Source of the DNA: Anaerolineae bacterium
GTDB lineage: Bacteria > Chloroflexota > Anaerolineae > JAADDB01
Assembly: GCA_015486895.1 (NCBI GenBank)
Contig: WFQT01000012.1
Location: 1-13,297, forward strand
Reading direction: 5' to 3'
Length of the DNA stretch: 13,297 nucleotides
The notes under the pieces were generated by a model, which worked only from the letters and a program-made list of their open reading frames with translations, made no database searches and had not been told where the DNA came from. Below are positions 1-6,273 of this stretch, one piece after another. Positions within the stretch are counted from its first letter, which is position 1. The number at the start of each line of letters is the position of its first letter. The translations under genes and the position numbers were made by a program.

Positions 1-35
1 GTGCTCTACGTCCCTCGGTTTGGAATAACAATCAG

Positions 36-195
36 TGTTCTCTCCGTTGTCCAAAGTCCAATTAACATGATTGGAGAACATTATTAGAATTGGACGGCGG
101 TGGTTTTGGTTTTAATCACAGATTAACACGAATTTTCACAGAATTCTGGGGGAAAATCAGACCGAAAATTAGTGTAATCTGTATAGTCTGTGATT
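36..195. repeat. Degenerate inverted-repeat element (type A, CACAGATT family)
   Basis: This non-coding stretch is built from nested inverted repeats. GTCCAATT at 56-63 is mirrored exactly by AATTGGAC at 88-95. AATCACAGA at 114-122 is mirrored exactly by TCTGTGATT at 187-195, with partly matching sequence continuing inward on both sides. The CACAGATTA / TAATCTGTG words and the neighbouring TTGGAC word recur at 7965-8154 upstream of the PBP gene, so both belong to one dispersed family. No transposase or open frame with protein character is present. A decayed miniature element or a structured intergenic repeat are both possible. Confidence 0.5.
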
Positions 196-457
196 GTGGT
201 AGATGCCATGCACTGTATTACCTACGGGGCATCTACTATAACCGGATGGTTAAAATTGCCTATTTGAACTGCAAAATGGATTCTCGCCAGGTGCCAGTAT
301 AGAAATAAGGCTTGCTGTTCCTGTGTAGTACTGGGAGTGAGCGATCACGCACAACACAAAGTGACAACACCCATTATAAAGATTTACGCGAGAATGTCAA
401 GCTGCCGTGCTCGCTTTCAACAATTCCAAATGTAGCGATTCTGCGGGGGCGGTACCC
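196..457. other. Non-coding spacer, nothing recognised
   Basis: Short open frames occur here, but none has a credible ribosome binding site, recognisable protein composition or family resemblance. I found no tRNA-like fold, terminator or clear promoter. Confidence 0.4.
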
Positions 458-538
458 TCACACAGAGAGAAAAATAAGAGACTTTGCTTCTTCGCGCCTT
501 TACGTTTGCTTTTTGGGTTCTGGCTTATCCAGGTTAGG
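458..538 (+). repeat. Dispersed repeat type B plus tail, copy 1
   Basis: This copy closely matches 4044-4129. Shared blocks include CAGAGAGA, AATAAGAGACTTTGC, CGCGCCTTT and the tail GGTTCTGGC...AGGTTAGG. The tail (511-538) also occurs at 8156-8183 and carries a small hairpin, here CTGG-cttat-CCAG. Copy 2 has an extra GACTTTGC unit that is absent here. No gene starts immediately downstream. Confidence 0.75.
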
Positions 539-648
539 GTTGTATATACCCAAGAAGACTCGCATTTGGAGTTGCTGGCTCACTTTTATCACGACACGCT
601 CAGATTTCAAATGGCATGTCAGTTGAGGTTGGTCAAATGCTTATCTTT

Positions 649-676
649 TTGACACTGACCTGCGATTGAGTATAAT
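649..676 (+). promoter_or_regulatory. Consensus sigma-70 type promoter for korAB
   Basis: TTGACA (649-654) and TATAAT (671-676) are both perfect consensus hexamers separated by 16 nt. Transcription would start near 683. The next + strand gene is korA, which implies a 5' leader of about 330 nt unless the transcript ends early at the hairpin near 846-885. Confidence 0.75.
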
Positions 677-682
677 TTTCAC

Positions 683-866
683 AAAGTATCGTTGCGCTGG
701 CGGTTCTTCCTGGAATAAGGAGTCAAGGGTGTGAGTGTGTATGTGATGAAATGCCTCCAACCCGTTTTCCAGCTTCTTGGGTATAAGAGTGTAGCTCTTA
801 TTGCTGAAACACATCTGTGCGCATTATGTTGTCGTTAGTCGTAAAGCCAGGAATCCGGCATAATAC
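683..866 (+). ncRNA. Candidate structured leader RNA or small RNA
   Basis: The predicted transcript can close on itself. TTCCTGG (707-713) pairs exactly with CCAGGAA (847-853). Further out, GCTGG (696-700) pairs with CCGGC (855-859, one G-U) and GTAT (686-689) with ATAC (863-866). Inside lies a perfect hairpin with ATAAGAG (783-789), loop TGTAG, and CTCTTAT (795-801). The 3' arm of the closing stem (847-856) can instead join a terminator-like hairpin that ends in a T run at 882-886. This resembles an attenuator or riboswitch, or a free RNA of about 200 nt in the size range of 6S RNA. I do not recognise a known riboswitch core, and the fold is by hand with no energy calculation. Confidence 0.35.
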
Positions 867-886
867 ACGGAGGCTTGGCTGTTTTT
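846..886 (+). terminator. Possible intrinsic terminator / attenuator in the korA leader
   Basis: AGCCA (845-849) pairs with TGGCT (876-880), and TCC (854-856) with GGA (869-871) after an internal loop, followed by GTTTTT. The stem is imperfect, so termination would be partial. Forming it excludes pairing of 847-853 with 707-713, which is the layout of an antiterminator/terminator switch. Confidence 0.35.
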
Positions 887-1015
887 GTTTCATGTACGGT
901 TTTCCTTGCTGCGAAAACAAAAAGGTGGGCTAGGTATTTTGGGCGTAGATCAAGCTCGGTGACTACTCCCGAATGTAAATCGATGGGAGAGTTCCAAAGG
1001 AAAGGGCAATTGATT

Positions 1016-2761
1016 ATGGCGGTGAACGATTTAGTCCTCCGTATTGGGGGGGAGTCGGGAGATGGATATGTCAGCACCGGTGACATTTTGGGTCGCATCT
1101 CGGCTCAATCTGGCTATGAGGTTTATACCTTTCGCACCTTCCCGGCCGAGATATTGGGCGGGCACGTGATGTTTCAGGTTCGTATTGGCACTAAGAAAGT
1201 AACCTCGCGAGGGGATAAGTTAGACATCCTGGTAGCAACGAACCAGGATGGTTATGAGAAACATTACCGCGATTTGCGCGAGGATGGCTTGATCGTCTAT
1301 GACAGCAACTCTACGGAAATCCCGGCCGAGGGTGGATGGGAGAGTCTAGGCGTGCCGGTGGTGGATATTGCCCGTAAACTGAAATATCCCCGCGGTAAAA
1401 ATGCGGTACTTTTAGGTGCTCTGGTACACCTCATTGGCTTGAATGTGGAAGAAGCAGAGAAAATGATCATGCGCCGTTGGGGGCGTAAGTCCGCCGAAAT
1501 TGGCCAGAAGAACATCGAGGTGATGCGAGCTGGACTGGATTACGCAGCGGAGAATTGGCCGGAGGTGACTTCTTATCGCCTGTTGGCACCCAAGGCGGGT
1601 GGTGAAGAGCGCCTGATTATGGATGGAAATCAGGCTATTTCCATTGGAGCTTTGGCTGGCGGTGCCAACTTCTATGGTGGTTACCCTATCACTCCTGCTT
1701 CTAGCATTATGGAATTTTTAGCGGCAGAGTTGCCCAAGTTTGGCGGTGTCATGATACAGGCAGAAGATGAAATCGCTGCTATTAACATGGTTATTGGGGC
1801 TTCCTTTGCCGGCGCTCATGCCATGACTGCAACGTCAGGCCCTGGTGTAGCGTTGATGTCTGAGGCTTTGGGCCTGGCTTCCATAACTGAGATACCTGTA
1901 GTCTTAGTGGATGTGCAGCGGGTTGGCCCCAGCACCGGCATGCCGACGAAGACAGACCAATCCGACTTGAACCTGGCCATCTATGGCACTGCTGGGGAAG
2001 CTCCGAAGGTCGTTCTGGCCGTTGGTAATGTGGAAGAATGTTTCTATGTAATGGGTGCAGCTTTTAGCGCTGCTGAGCACTTCCAGGTGCCAGTTTTAGT
2101 CCTGTCCGATCAGGATTTATCCAATCGGATTCAGACAGTACCTGTATTCGATATTAACCGTGTGAAACGTCTGTCGCGGGTGCTCCCCGATCTGGACTCT
2201 GGTAAGGAGTACGAGCGCTATGCTCTCACTGAGAGTGGTATTTCGCCCATGAGTATTCCTGGCATGGAAGGTGGTTATTACACAGCAGAAAGTCTGGAGC
2301 ACAAAACTAAAGGTGCTCCTAGCTATGAGCCAGACAATCGTAACCAGCAGATGAAAAAACGTTGTCGCAAGATGGAGACGATCTCTAATGAAATGGTGAA
2401 TTGGGAACTCTTCAAATACCATGGTGATCGCAATCCCGAAATTGCTGTGTTAGGTTGGGGAACTTCAGAAGGCGCTGTTGTAGAAGCGATTGATCGTTGC
2501 CGGGCTAAAGGGATCAGCGTAGGCGCTTTCTATACTAATTTGCTTCATCCTTTGCCGGCAGAGAAAATTAGCGAGTTTGTGGAAGGCGCTAAGGTGATCT
2601 TTGTGCCAGAGCTTAACTATCGAGGCCAATATGCCAACTGGTTACGCTCTCAACTGGGTCTAGAGGCGGTTCGTTACAACCGTTATGACGGATTGCCTTT
2701 CATTGCTGGCGAGATCGAAGCCGAAATTGAGAAATTAGCAGCGCAAATTGCTGCTTTCTGA
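1016..2761 (+). CDS. korA: 2-oxoacid:acceptor (ferredoxin) oxidoreductase, fused gamma-alpha subunit
   Basis: With KorB, this would oxidatively decarboxylate a 2-oxoacid, probably 2-oxoglutarate, to its acyl-CoA and reduce ferredoxin in the cytoplasm. The protein is 581 aa from the ATG at 1016, preceded by AAAGGAAAGGG (996-1006). An in-frame TTG at 875 would add 47 residues that do not resemble the family and lie in the structured leader, so I rejected it. Residues about 5-185 form the gamma domain, beginning LRIGGESGDG. Residues about 205-430 form the alpha pyrimidine-binding domain with the substrate-site motif YPITPASS (223-230). Residues about 470-580 form the transketolase C-terminal-like domain. 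This gamma-alpha fusion is typical of two-subunit enzymes. korB follows after 28 bp. The family is secure; the exact 2-oxoacid cannot be read from sequence alone. Confidence 0.93.
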   Translation: MAVNDLVLRIGGESGDGYVSTGDILGRISAQSGYEVYTFRTFPAEILGGHVMFQVRIGTKKVTSRGDKLDILVATNQDGYEKHYRDLREDGLIVYDSNSTEIPAEGGWESLGVPVVDIARKLKYPRGKNAVLLGALVHLIGLNVEEAEKMIMRRWGRKSAEIGQKNIEVMRAGLDYAAENWPEVTSYRLLAPKAGGEERLIMDGNQAISIGALAGGANFYGGYPITPASSIMEFLAAELPKFGGVMIQAEDEIAAINMVIGASFAGAHAMTATSGPGVALMSEALGLASITEIPVVLVDVQRVGPSTGMPTKTDQSDLNLAIYGTAGEAPKVVLAVGNVEECFYVMGAAFSAAEHFQVPVLVLSDQDLSNRIQTVPVFDINRVKRLSRVLPDLDSGKEYERYALTESGISPMSIPGMEGGYYTAESLEHKTKGAPSYEPDNRNQQMKKRCRKMETISNEMVNWELFKYHGDRNPEIAVLGWGTSEGAVVEAIDRCRAKGISVGAFYTNLLHPLPAEKISEFVEGAKVIFVPELNYRGQYANWLRSQLGLEAVRYNRYDGLPFIAGEIEAEIEKLAAQIAAF

Positions 2762-2789
2762 GGTAGAGGGGTTTATAAAGGAGATTACC

Positions 2790-3644
2790 ATGGCTGAACA
2801 AGCTATTAAATTAACATCTGATGATTATAAGAGTGGCGTTAAGCCTATTTGGTGCCCTGGCTGTGGGGATTACGCCGTTTACAATGCAGTGCTGAACGCG
2901 TTGGCGGAGCTCAAGGTTCCTTTTCACAAGATTGCCATTGGCTCAGGTATTGGTTGTTCTGGCCGTTTCCCAGCTTTTGTGAAATCTTATGGCTTTCATG
3001 GGGTGCATGGGCGGGCACTTCCTTTAGCTACTGGCATGAAAATGGCTAACCCGGAATTGACCGTTTTGGCCATTGGTGGAGATGGAGATGGTTTCTCCAT
3101 TGGTGGGGGACACCTGGCTCATGCTGCCCGTCGCAATGTAGATCTCACTTATATTATAATGGACAACGAGATTTACGGCTTGACGAAAGGGCAACCGTCT
3201 CCGACCAGCCCGCAAGGCATGGTGCGTAAAGCATCTCCCTACGGGACCTTGGAACAGCCGCTGAACCCCCTGGCCATGATCTTAGCTGCTAATGCTTCTT
3301 TTGTCGCTCGTGGGTTCTCCGGCAGACCGAAAGACTTGGCTGTGCTGGTCAAGAGGGGCATGGAGCACAAAGGCTTTTCCTTCATTCAGGTCATAAGCCC
3401 GTGCGTAAGCTGGTATAACACGTACAAGAAGTTCCGAGCCATCGCCAAGATGCTACCGGAAGACCATGATACCAGCGATATGGGTGCGGCCATGAAGTAC
3501 GCTCAAGACACAGAGACATTGTGGCTTGGTGTCTTCTTTGAGCGGAAAGCGCTGGCATATCATGAACTGGAGGCAAATTTGCAGAAGCAAGTTCACCAGG
3601 ACGGTTATGGTGTGAAAAGTGTTGTGGATCGTTTCTTGCGCTGA
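2790..3644 (+). CDS. korB: 2-oxoacid:ferredoxin oxidoreductase, beta subunit (thiamine diphosphate binding)
   Basis: This is the catalytic partner of KorA, carrying thiamine diphosphate and one iron-sulfur cluster. It is 284 aa from the ATG at 2790, with AAAGGAG at 2777-2783. A TTG at 2748 inside the end of korA gives a longer frame but has no ribosome binding site advantage. The thiamine diphosphate motif starts GGDGDG (96-101) and ends at N126. Four cysteines that ligate the [4Fe-4S] cluster in the family are present: C22 and C25 in WCPGC, C56 in GIGCSGR, and C205 in ISPCVSWY. No delta (polyferredoxin) subunit lies nearby, so electrons should pass from this single cluster directly to ferredoxin. 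The gene is co-transcribed with korA and ends at the terminator at 3675-3710. Confidence 0.93.
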   Translation: MAEQAIKLTSDDYKSGVKPIWCPGCGDYAVYNAVLNALAELKVPFHKIAIGSGIGCSGRFPAFVKSYGFHGVHGRALPLATGMKMANPELTVLAIGGDGDGFSIGGGHLAHAARRNVDLTYIIMDNEIYGLTKGQPSPTSPQGMVRKASPYGTLEQPLNPLAMILAANASFVARGFSGRPKDLAVLVKRGMEHKGFSFIQVISPCVSWYNTYKKFRAIAKMLPEDHDTSDMGAAMKYAQDTETLWLGVFFERKALAYHELEANLQKQVHQDGYGVKSVVDRFLR

Positions 3645-3674
3645 TAGTGATTGCATTCATAATCGTGTAGCATT

Positions 3675-3710
3675 CTGCCCTCCAGTGGTTTGTCCTGGGG
3701 GGCAGTTTTT
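3675..3710 (+). terminator. Rho-independent terminator of korAB
   Basis: CTGCCCTCC (3675-3683) pairs with GGGGGGCAG (3697-3705) over nine pairs including one T-G wobble. The loop is 13 nt and the stem is followed immediately by TTTTT (3706-3710). It lies 31 bp after the korB stop codon. Confidence 0.85.
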
Positions 3711-3792
3711 GTAGGGAATGTGTCTGCTCAATAAGTCGGTGGGAATGCCATTTATAGCCACCGATGGCCCTTTGGAGGGGTGCTTCGCAATG

Positions 3793-3896
3793 ATCGGGAC
3801 TCTGGGGAGCCTGCGCCGACCCGATTCGTCCCTGTGGGACGTTTGGCGACTGTGTTGCCCCTCGGCTCTCGAATTTATTCAGGGAGCAAGGGGCAA
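3793..3896. other. Cluster of three strong hairpins in the korB-birA spacer
   Basis: Three consecutive inverted repeats lie here. ATCGGG (3793-3798) pairs with CCCGAT (3820-3825). CGTCCC (3827-3832) pairs with GGGACG (3836-3841) around loop TGT. TTGCCCCT (3855-3862) pairs with AGGGGCAA (3889-3896), and inside it GCTCTC (3865-3870) pairs with GGGAGC (3882-3887), giving a 14-pair stem in all. No T run follows, so these are not ordinary terminators. The word TGCTTCGCAATGA (3781-3793) resembles widespread intergenic repeats containing TCATTGCGAAGC, from memory and not searched. A 66-codon frame crosses the region but has no protein support. Confidence 0.45.
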
Positions 3897-3917
3897 GGCT
3901 TTAGTATCTTATCAGTG

Positions 3918-4129
3918 ACTAGTACGCCGGACAAGAAAACGAAAATTTAACGCGGGGCCGCAAGGGTCATTAAGACGCAAAGAAGAAGTAAATAGCCAAA
4001 CAGACGGGGGCGATTGGACCAAGATGGGATTTGAGCAGTACGATCACGCAGAGAGAATAAGAGACTTTGCGACTTTGCTTCTCCGCGCCTTTGCGTTTGG
4101 CTTTTTGGTTCTGGCTCGGCTAGGTTAGG
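3918..4129 (+). repeat. Dispersed repeat type B plus tail, copy 2 (longest)
   Basis: The part at 4044-4129 matches 458-538. The upstream part has CCGGACAAGAA (3928-3938), GCCGCAAGG and GACGCAAAG. CCGGACAAGAA recurs in reverse complement near 12339-12349, next to another CGCAAAG / CTTTGCG inverted repeat. The tail at 4101-4129 carries the small hairpin as CTGGC-tcg-GCTAG. The element contains no coding sequence. Confidence 0.65.
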
Positions 4130-4157
4130 AAATTGAGGAGATACTGGGGAGTCGTCA

Positions 4158-4290
4158 TGTGCCTACAGTCTGCCTGTGCGGGCACGCAGACAGGCACACC
4201 ACAGCGGATGAAAACGCCCCCTATCCCCCAACCTTGGGGGGAGCAACACACCCCCAGAATTGGGGGGCGGGGGGCTATTTTCAGGGGAGA
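4158..4290 (+). repeat. Dispersed repeat type C, copy 1, reaching the birA ribosome binding site
   Basis: The core begins with 23 nt (4193-4215, starting GGCACACCAC) identical to 5840-5862. It ends with TATTTTCAGGGGAGA (4276-4290), which matches 5954-5968 at 14 of 15 positions. The interior differs between copies. Here it holds CCCCCAA/TTGGGGG (4225-4240) and CCCCCA/TGGGGG (4251-4266) hairpins. Just upstream and overlapping the core, TGTGCCT (4158-4164) and GTCTGC (4168-4173) pair with GCAGAC (4186-4191) and AGGCACA (4192-4198). The AGGGGAG at the 3' end is the only good Shine-Dalgarno for birA. Confidence 0.7.
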
Positions 4291-4293
4291 TGA

Positions 4294-5079
4294 ATGACAA
4301 TGGGTAACGTTGAATCACTATTACCTCCAATAGATGATTTAATCCGTTGGCGCTGGCGGCAGGTTGGCCGTACAACTTCAACCCAGGATTTAGTCATTGC
4401 CGATGCTGAGGAGGGAGCCCCGGCCGGATTGGTCATTTGTGCCGATGAGCAAACGGCTGGCCGAGGCCGTTTGCACCACCGTTGGGAAAGTCCTCCTGGC
4501 GTCGCGCTCCTCTGTTCGCTGCTACTGCGCCCGGAGATGTCGCTGGAACAATCCGCTCAGTTGACCATGATTGCTGGCTTAGCCTTGACCGACGCTATAC
4601 TGGAACTGACCTCTGTAGTAGTGGACTTGAAATGGCCCAATGACCTTTATGTTCAGCAACGCAAGCTAGGGGGAATACTAACGGAAACTGCCGCTGTGGG
4701 CAATGTCTTACGCTGGGCAGTGGTGGGATTCGGTTTGAACGTGCGCGCCCCATTCCCCCCTGAGCATCCTCTCGCTCAGCAGAGCACGTCATTGCAAGCA
4801 GTGTGTGCTCAACTGCCTTCTCGCGAGGCATTGCTACGAGCTACCGTGTGTCACTTTGCTGCTTATTGTCGCCGACGCCGGGATGGTTGGTCTCCCCATG
4901 TAGCCTGGGCTGGGCGTCTGATCACGCTTGGGCAGCAGATCACGATTGCGGCCGGAGGGGAACGGTGGCAAGGTATGGCAGTAGGCGTGACACCTGCCGG
5001 CGCGTTGCGTGTTCGCCGAGCGGACGGCAGGTTGGACGAGGTGTGGGGCGGCGAGGTTTCTCTGTCGCCGCGCTCCTAA
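4294..5079 (+). CDS. birA: Biotin--[biotin carboxyl carrier protein] ligase (no DNA-binding domain)
   Basis: The enzyme activates biotin with ATP to biotinyl-AMP and transfers it to a lysine of biotin carboxyl carrier proteins in the cytoplasm. The protein is 261 aa from the ATG at 4294, with AGGGGAG at 4283-4289. An ATG at 4300 is a close alternative start. The biotin/adenylate loop GRGRLHHRW spans residues 56-64, matching the family GRGRxGRxW. KWPNDLYV (113-120) carries the catalytic lysine, and GGILTE and VVGFGLNV follow. Residues about 208-255 form the small C-terminal domain. The N-terminal helix-turn-helix of E. coli BirA is missing, so this is a monofunctional ligase and not a repressor. 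It sits 86 bp upstream of efp, a gene that in many bacteria neighbours the biotin carboxylase genes accB and accC. Confidence 0.92.
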   Translation: MTMGNVESLLPPIDDLIRWRWRQVGRTTSTQDLVIADAEEGAPAGLVICADEQTAGRGRLHHRWESPPGVALLCSLLLRPEMSLEQSAQLTMIAGLALTDAILELTSVVVDLKWPNDLYVQQRKLGGILTETAAVGNVLRWAVVGFGLNVRAPFPPEHPLAQQSTSLQAVCAQLPSREALLRATVCHFAAYCRRRRDGWSPHVAWAGRLITLGQQITIAAGGERWQGMAVGVTPAGALRVRRADGRLDEVWGGEVSLSPRS

Positions 5080-5080
5080 T

Positions 5081-5109
5081 TTGACAGTAGCCCTTTCCTG
5101 CCATAGGAT
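5081..5109 (+). promoter_or_regulatory. Likely promoter of efp
   Basis: TTGACA (5081-5086) lies just after the birA stop. It is followed after 17 nt by TAGGAT (5104-5109), which matches the -10 consensus at four of six positions. This would give efp its own transcript with a leader of about 50 nt ending in AAGGAG (5150-5155). Confidence 0.5.
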
Positions 5110-5165
5110 TGTTTTGATGATAAGTGCATTTATGGCTGTATATTGTGTGAAGGAGTGAGTTAAGT

Positions 5166-5723
5166 ATGATTGGAGTGCAGGATTTACGGAAAGGCGTGAC
5201 TGTCGAATTGGACGGCGCCTTGTACCGGGTGACAGACTATCAACATCATAAGCCGGGCCGAGGGCCGGCCGTGATTCGTACTAAGTTGCGAAACCTGCGT
5301 ACCGGTGCTACTATTGACCGCACTTTTAACTCGGGCGGCAAAGTGCAAGATGTGCGGCTAGATCACGCGACGGTACAGTATCTTTACAATGATGGTGAAA
5401 TGTACTATTTCATGGACATGGAGACTTTTGACCAGGTTGCTCTTCCGGCTACGGTGCTGGGCGATACAGTACATTACCTGGTTGACGGTACTACCGTGGA
5501 ACTTGAGAGCTATAAAGGTGAGGCCATTACCATTGAGTTACTCACTACGGTGGACTTGCGCGTGATGAAAACGGACCCTGGCTATGCCGGGGACACAGCT
5601 CAGAATGCTACTAAGGAAGCCGTAATGGAGACTGGCTTGAAAGTGCAGGTACCCCTCTTTGTAAACGTTGGTGATGTCATTCGCGTCGATACTCGCGATG
5701 GTTCGTATGTGACTCGCGTCTGA
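5166..5723 (+). CDS. efp: Translation elongation factor P
   Basis: EF-P binds between the ribosomal P and E sites and speeds peptide bond formation at polyproline stretches. The protein is 185 aa, the usual length, from the ATG at 5166 with AAGGAG ten bases upstream. The three beta-barrel domains are complete: residues 1-63 (KOW-like), about 65-128, and about 129-185 (OB fold with TGLKVQVPLFVNVGDVIRVDTRDGSYVTRV-type ending). The loop that reaches the P-site tRNA reads HHKPGRGPAV (27-36). Its tip residue is R32 (codon CGA, 5259-5261), where E. coli EF-P has the beta-lysylated K34. The flanking KPG-G resembles the lysine type and not the SGRN context known for rhamnosylated Pseudomonas EF-P. 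No modification enzyme gene is present in the window. Confidence 0.96.
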   Translation: MIGVQDLRKGVTVELDGALYRVTDYQHHKPGRGPAVIRTKLRNLRTGATIDRTFNSGGKVQDVRLDHATVQYLYNDGEMYYFMDMETFDQVALPATVLGDTVHYLVDGTTVELESYKGEAITIELLTTVDLRVMKTDPGYAGDTAQNATKEAVMETGLKVQVPLFVNVGDVIRVDTRDGSYVTRV

Positions 5724-5775
5724 GCCGACGACAATTCTGGCCGGCGGTAATTACTGCTTTCCCGGGGACATGTAG

Positions 5776-5781
5776 TATAAT
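5776..5781 (+). promoter_or_regulatory. Possible -10 box upstream of secG
   Basis: TATAAT lies 255 nt before secG. No good -35 is seen at 16-18 nt spacing, and the best nearby word is TTACTG at 5751. A transcript from here would include repeat C copy 2 in its leader. Confidence 0.35.
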
Positions 5782-5839
5782 AAAAGCGCTTGGAAAGCAG
5801 TTTTTCGGGCTATTTGCTGAGGAGTTATCATAGGCCCAC

Positions 5840-5968
5840 GGCACACCACAGCGGATGAAAACAGCCACCGCTCAAGCTGCATCCGTGATGCGGCGAGTGT
5901 GATCCCGACAACGGCAGGTCACGGACCTGCCTGGCACATGAAGGGTTGGGAGGTATTTTCAGAGGAGA
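5840..5968 (+). repeat. Dispersed repeat type C, copy 2
   Basis: It opens with the same 23 nt as 4193-4215 and closes with TATTTTCAGAGGAGA (5954-5968). The interior is unrelated to copy 1 and longer. It holds a perfect hairpin, GGCAGGTC (5913-5920), loop ACG, GACCTGCC (5924-5931), followed by TGGCACATG. The reverse complement CATGTGCC opens the hairpin of copy 1 at 4156. A repeat with fixed ends and an exchanged interior suggests a modular element. secG starts 68 bp downstream and has its own ribosome binding site. Confidence 0.7.
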
Positions 5969-6036
5969 CGCCGGCCGGGCGCACCTGTTAGTGTAATTAG
6001 TGGAATTCGTGGTTGTATTTTTAAGGGAGGCTTTCC

Positions 6037-6258
6037 GTGACAACCTATCTCTATATCATTCAGATCATCCTGGCTATTGCCCTTATCATTATTGTCATGT
6101 TCGGTTCTAAAGGATCTGGCGTGGGCAGTGTCTTTGGCGGTGATACGGCGGTTTACAATACCCGCCGTGGCGTTGATAAGCTAATTTTCCAAATTACCAT
6201 TGTCCTTTCGGTCATATTTTTCCTCGTCTCTCTCCTGGCCGTGATGGTTGGTGGGTAA
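6037..6258 (+). CDS. secG: Preprotein translocase subunit SecG
   Basis: SecG is the small accessory subunit of the SecYEG translocon in the cytoplasmic membrane. The protein is 73 aa and starts at GTG 6037, with AAGGGAGG (6023-6030) a few bases upstream. Two membrane helices span residues about 4-22 (YIIQIILAIALIIIVMF) and about 49-70. Between them is the family loop with GSKGSGVGSVFGG (23-35), a signature glycine- and serine-rich stretch. The length and topology are typical. The next gene begins only 15 bp after the stop, in the same frame, so the two are probably co-transcribed. Confidence 0.92.
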   Translation: MTTYLYIIQIILAIALIIIVMFGSKGSGVGSVFGGDTAVYNTRRGVDKLIFQITIVLSVIFFLVSLLAVMVGG

Positions 6259-6273
6259 TCCGGTTTTTCCACA

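Noticed and set aside
312..652. Open frames of 104 and 81 codons in the left spacer
   Set aside because: They overlap each other across the type B repeat, lack ribosome binding sites and encode no recognisable protein.
683..866. Firm assignment of the korA leader as 6S RNA
   Set aside because: Length and a closing stem fit, but I could not identify the conserved central bubble or a single long terminal stem, so it is left as a candidate structured RNA.
875..1015. 47-residue N-terminal extension of KorA from a TTG start
   Set aside because: It begins inside the terminator-like hairpin with no ribosome binding site, and the extra residues do not resemble the family. ATG 1016 has a good ribosome binding site and gives the expected N-terminus.
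3718..3918. 66-codon frame after the korB terminator
   Set aside because: It coincides with the hairpin cluster, has no ribosome binding site, and its translation has no family character. It remains a remote possibility only.
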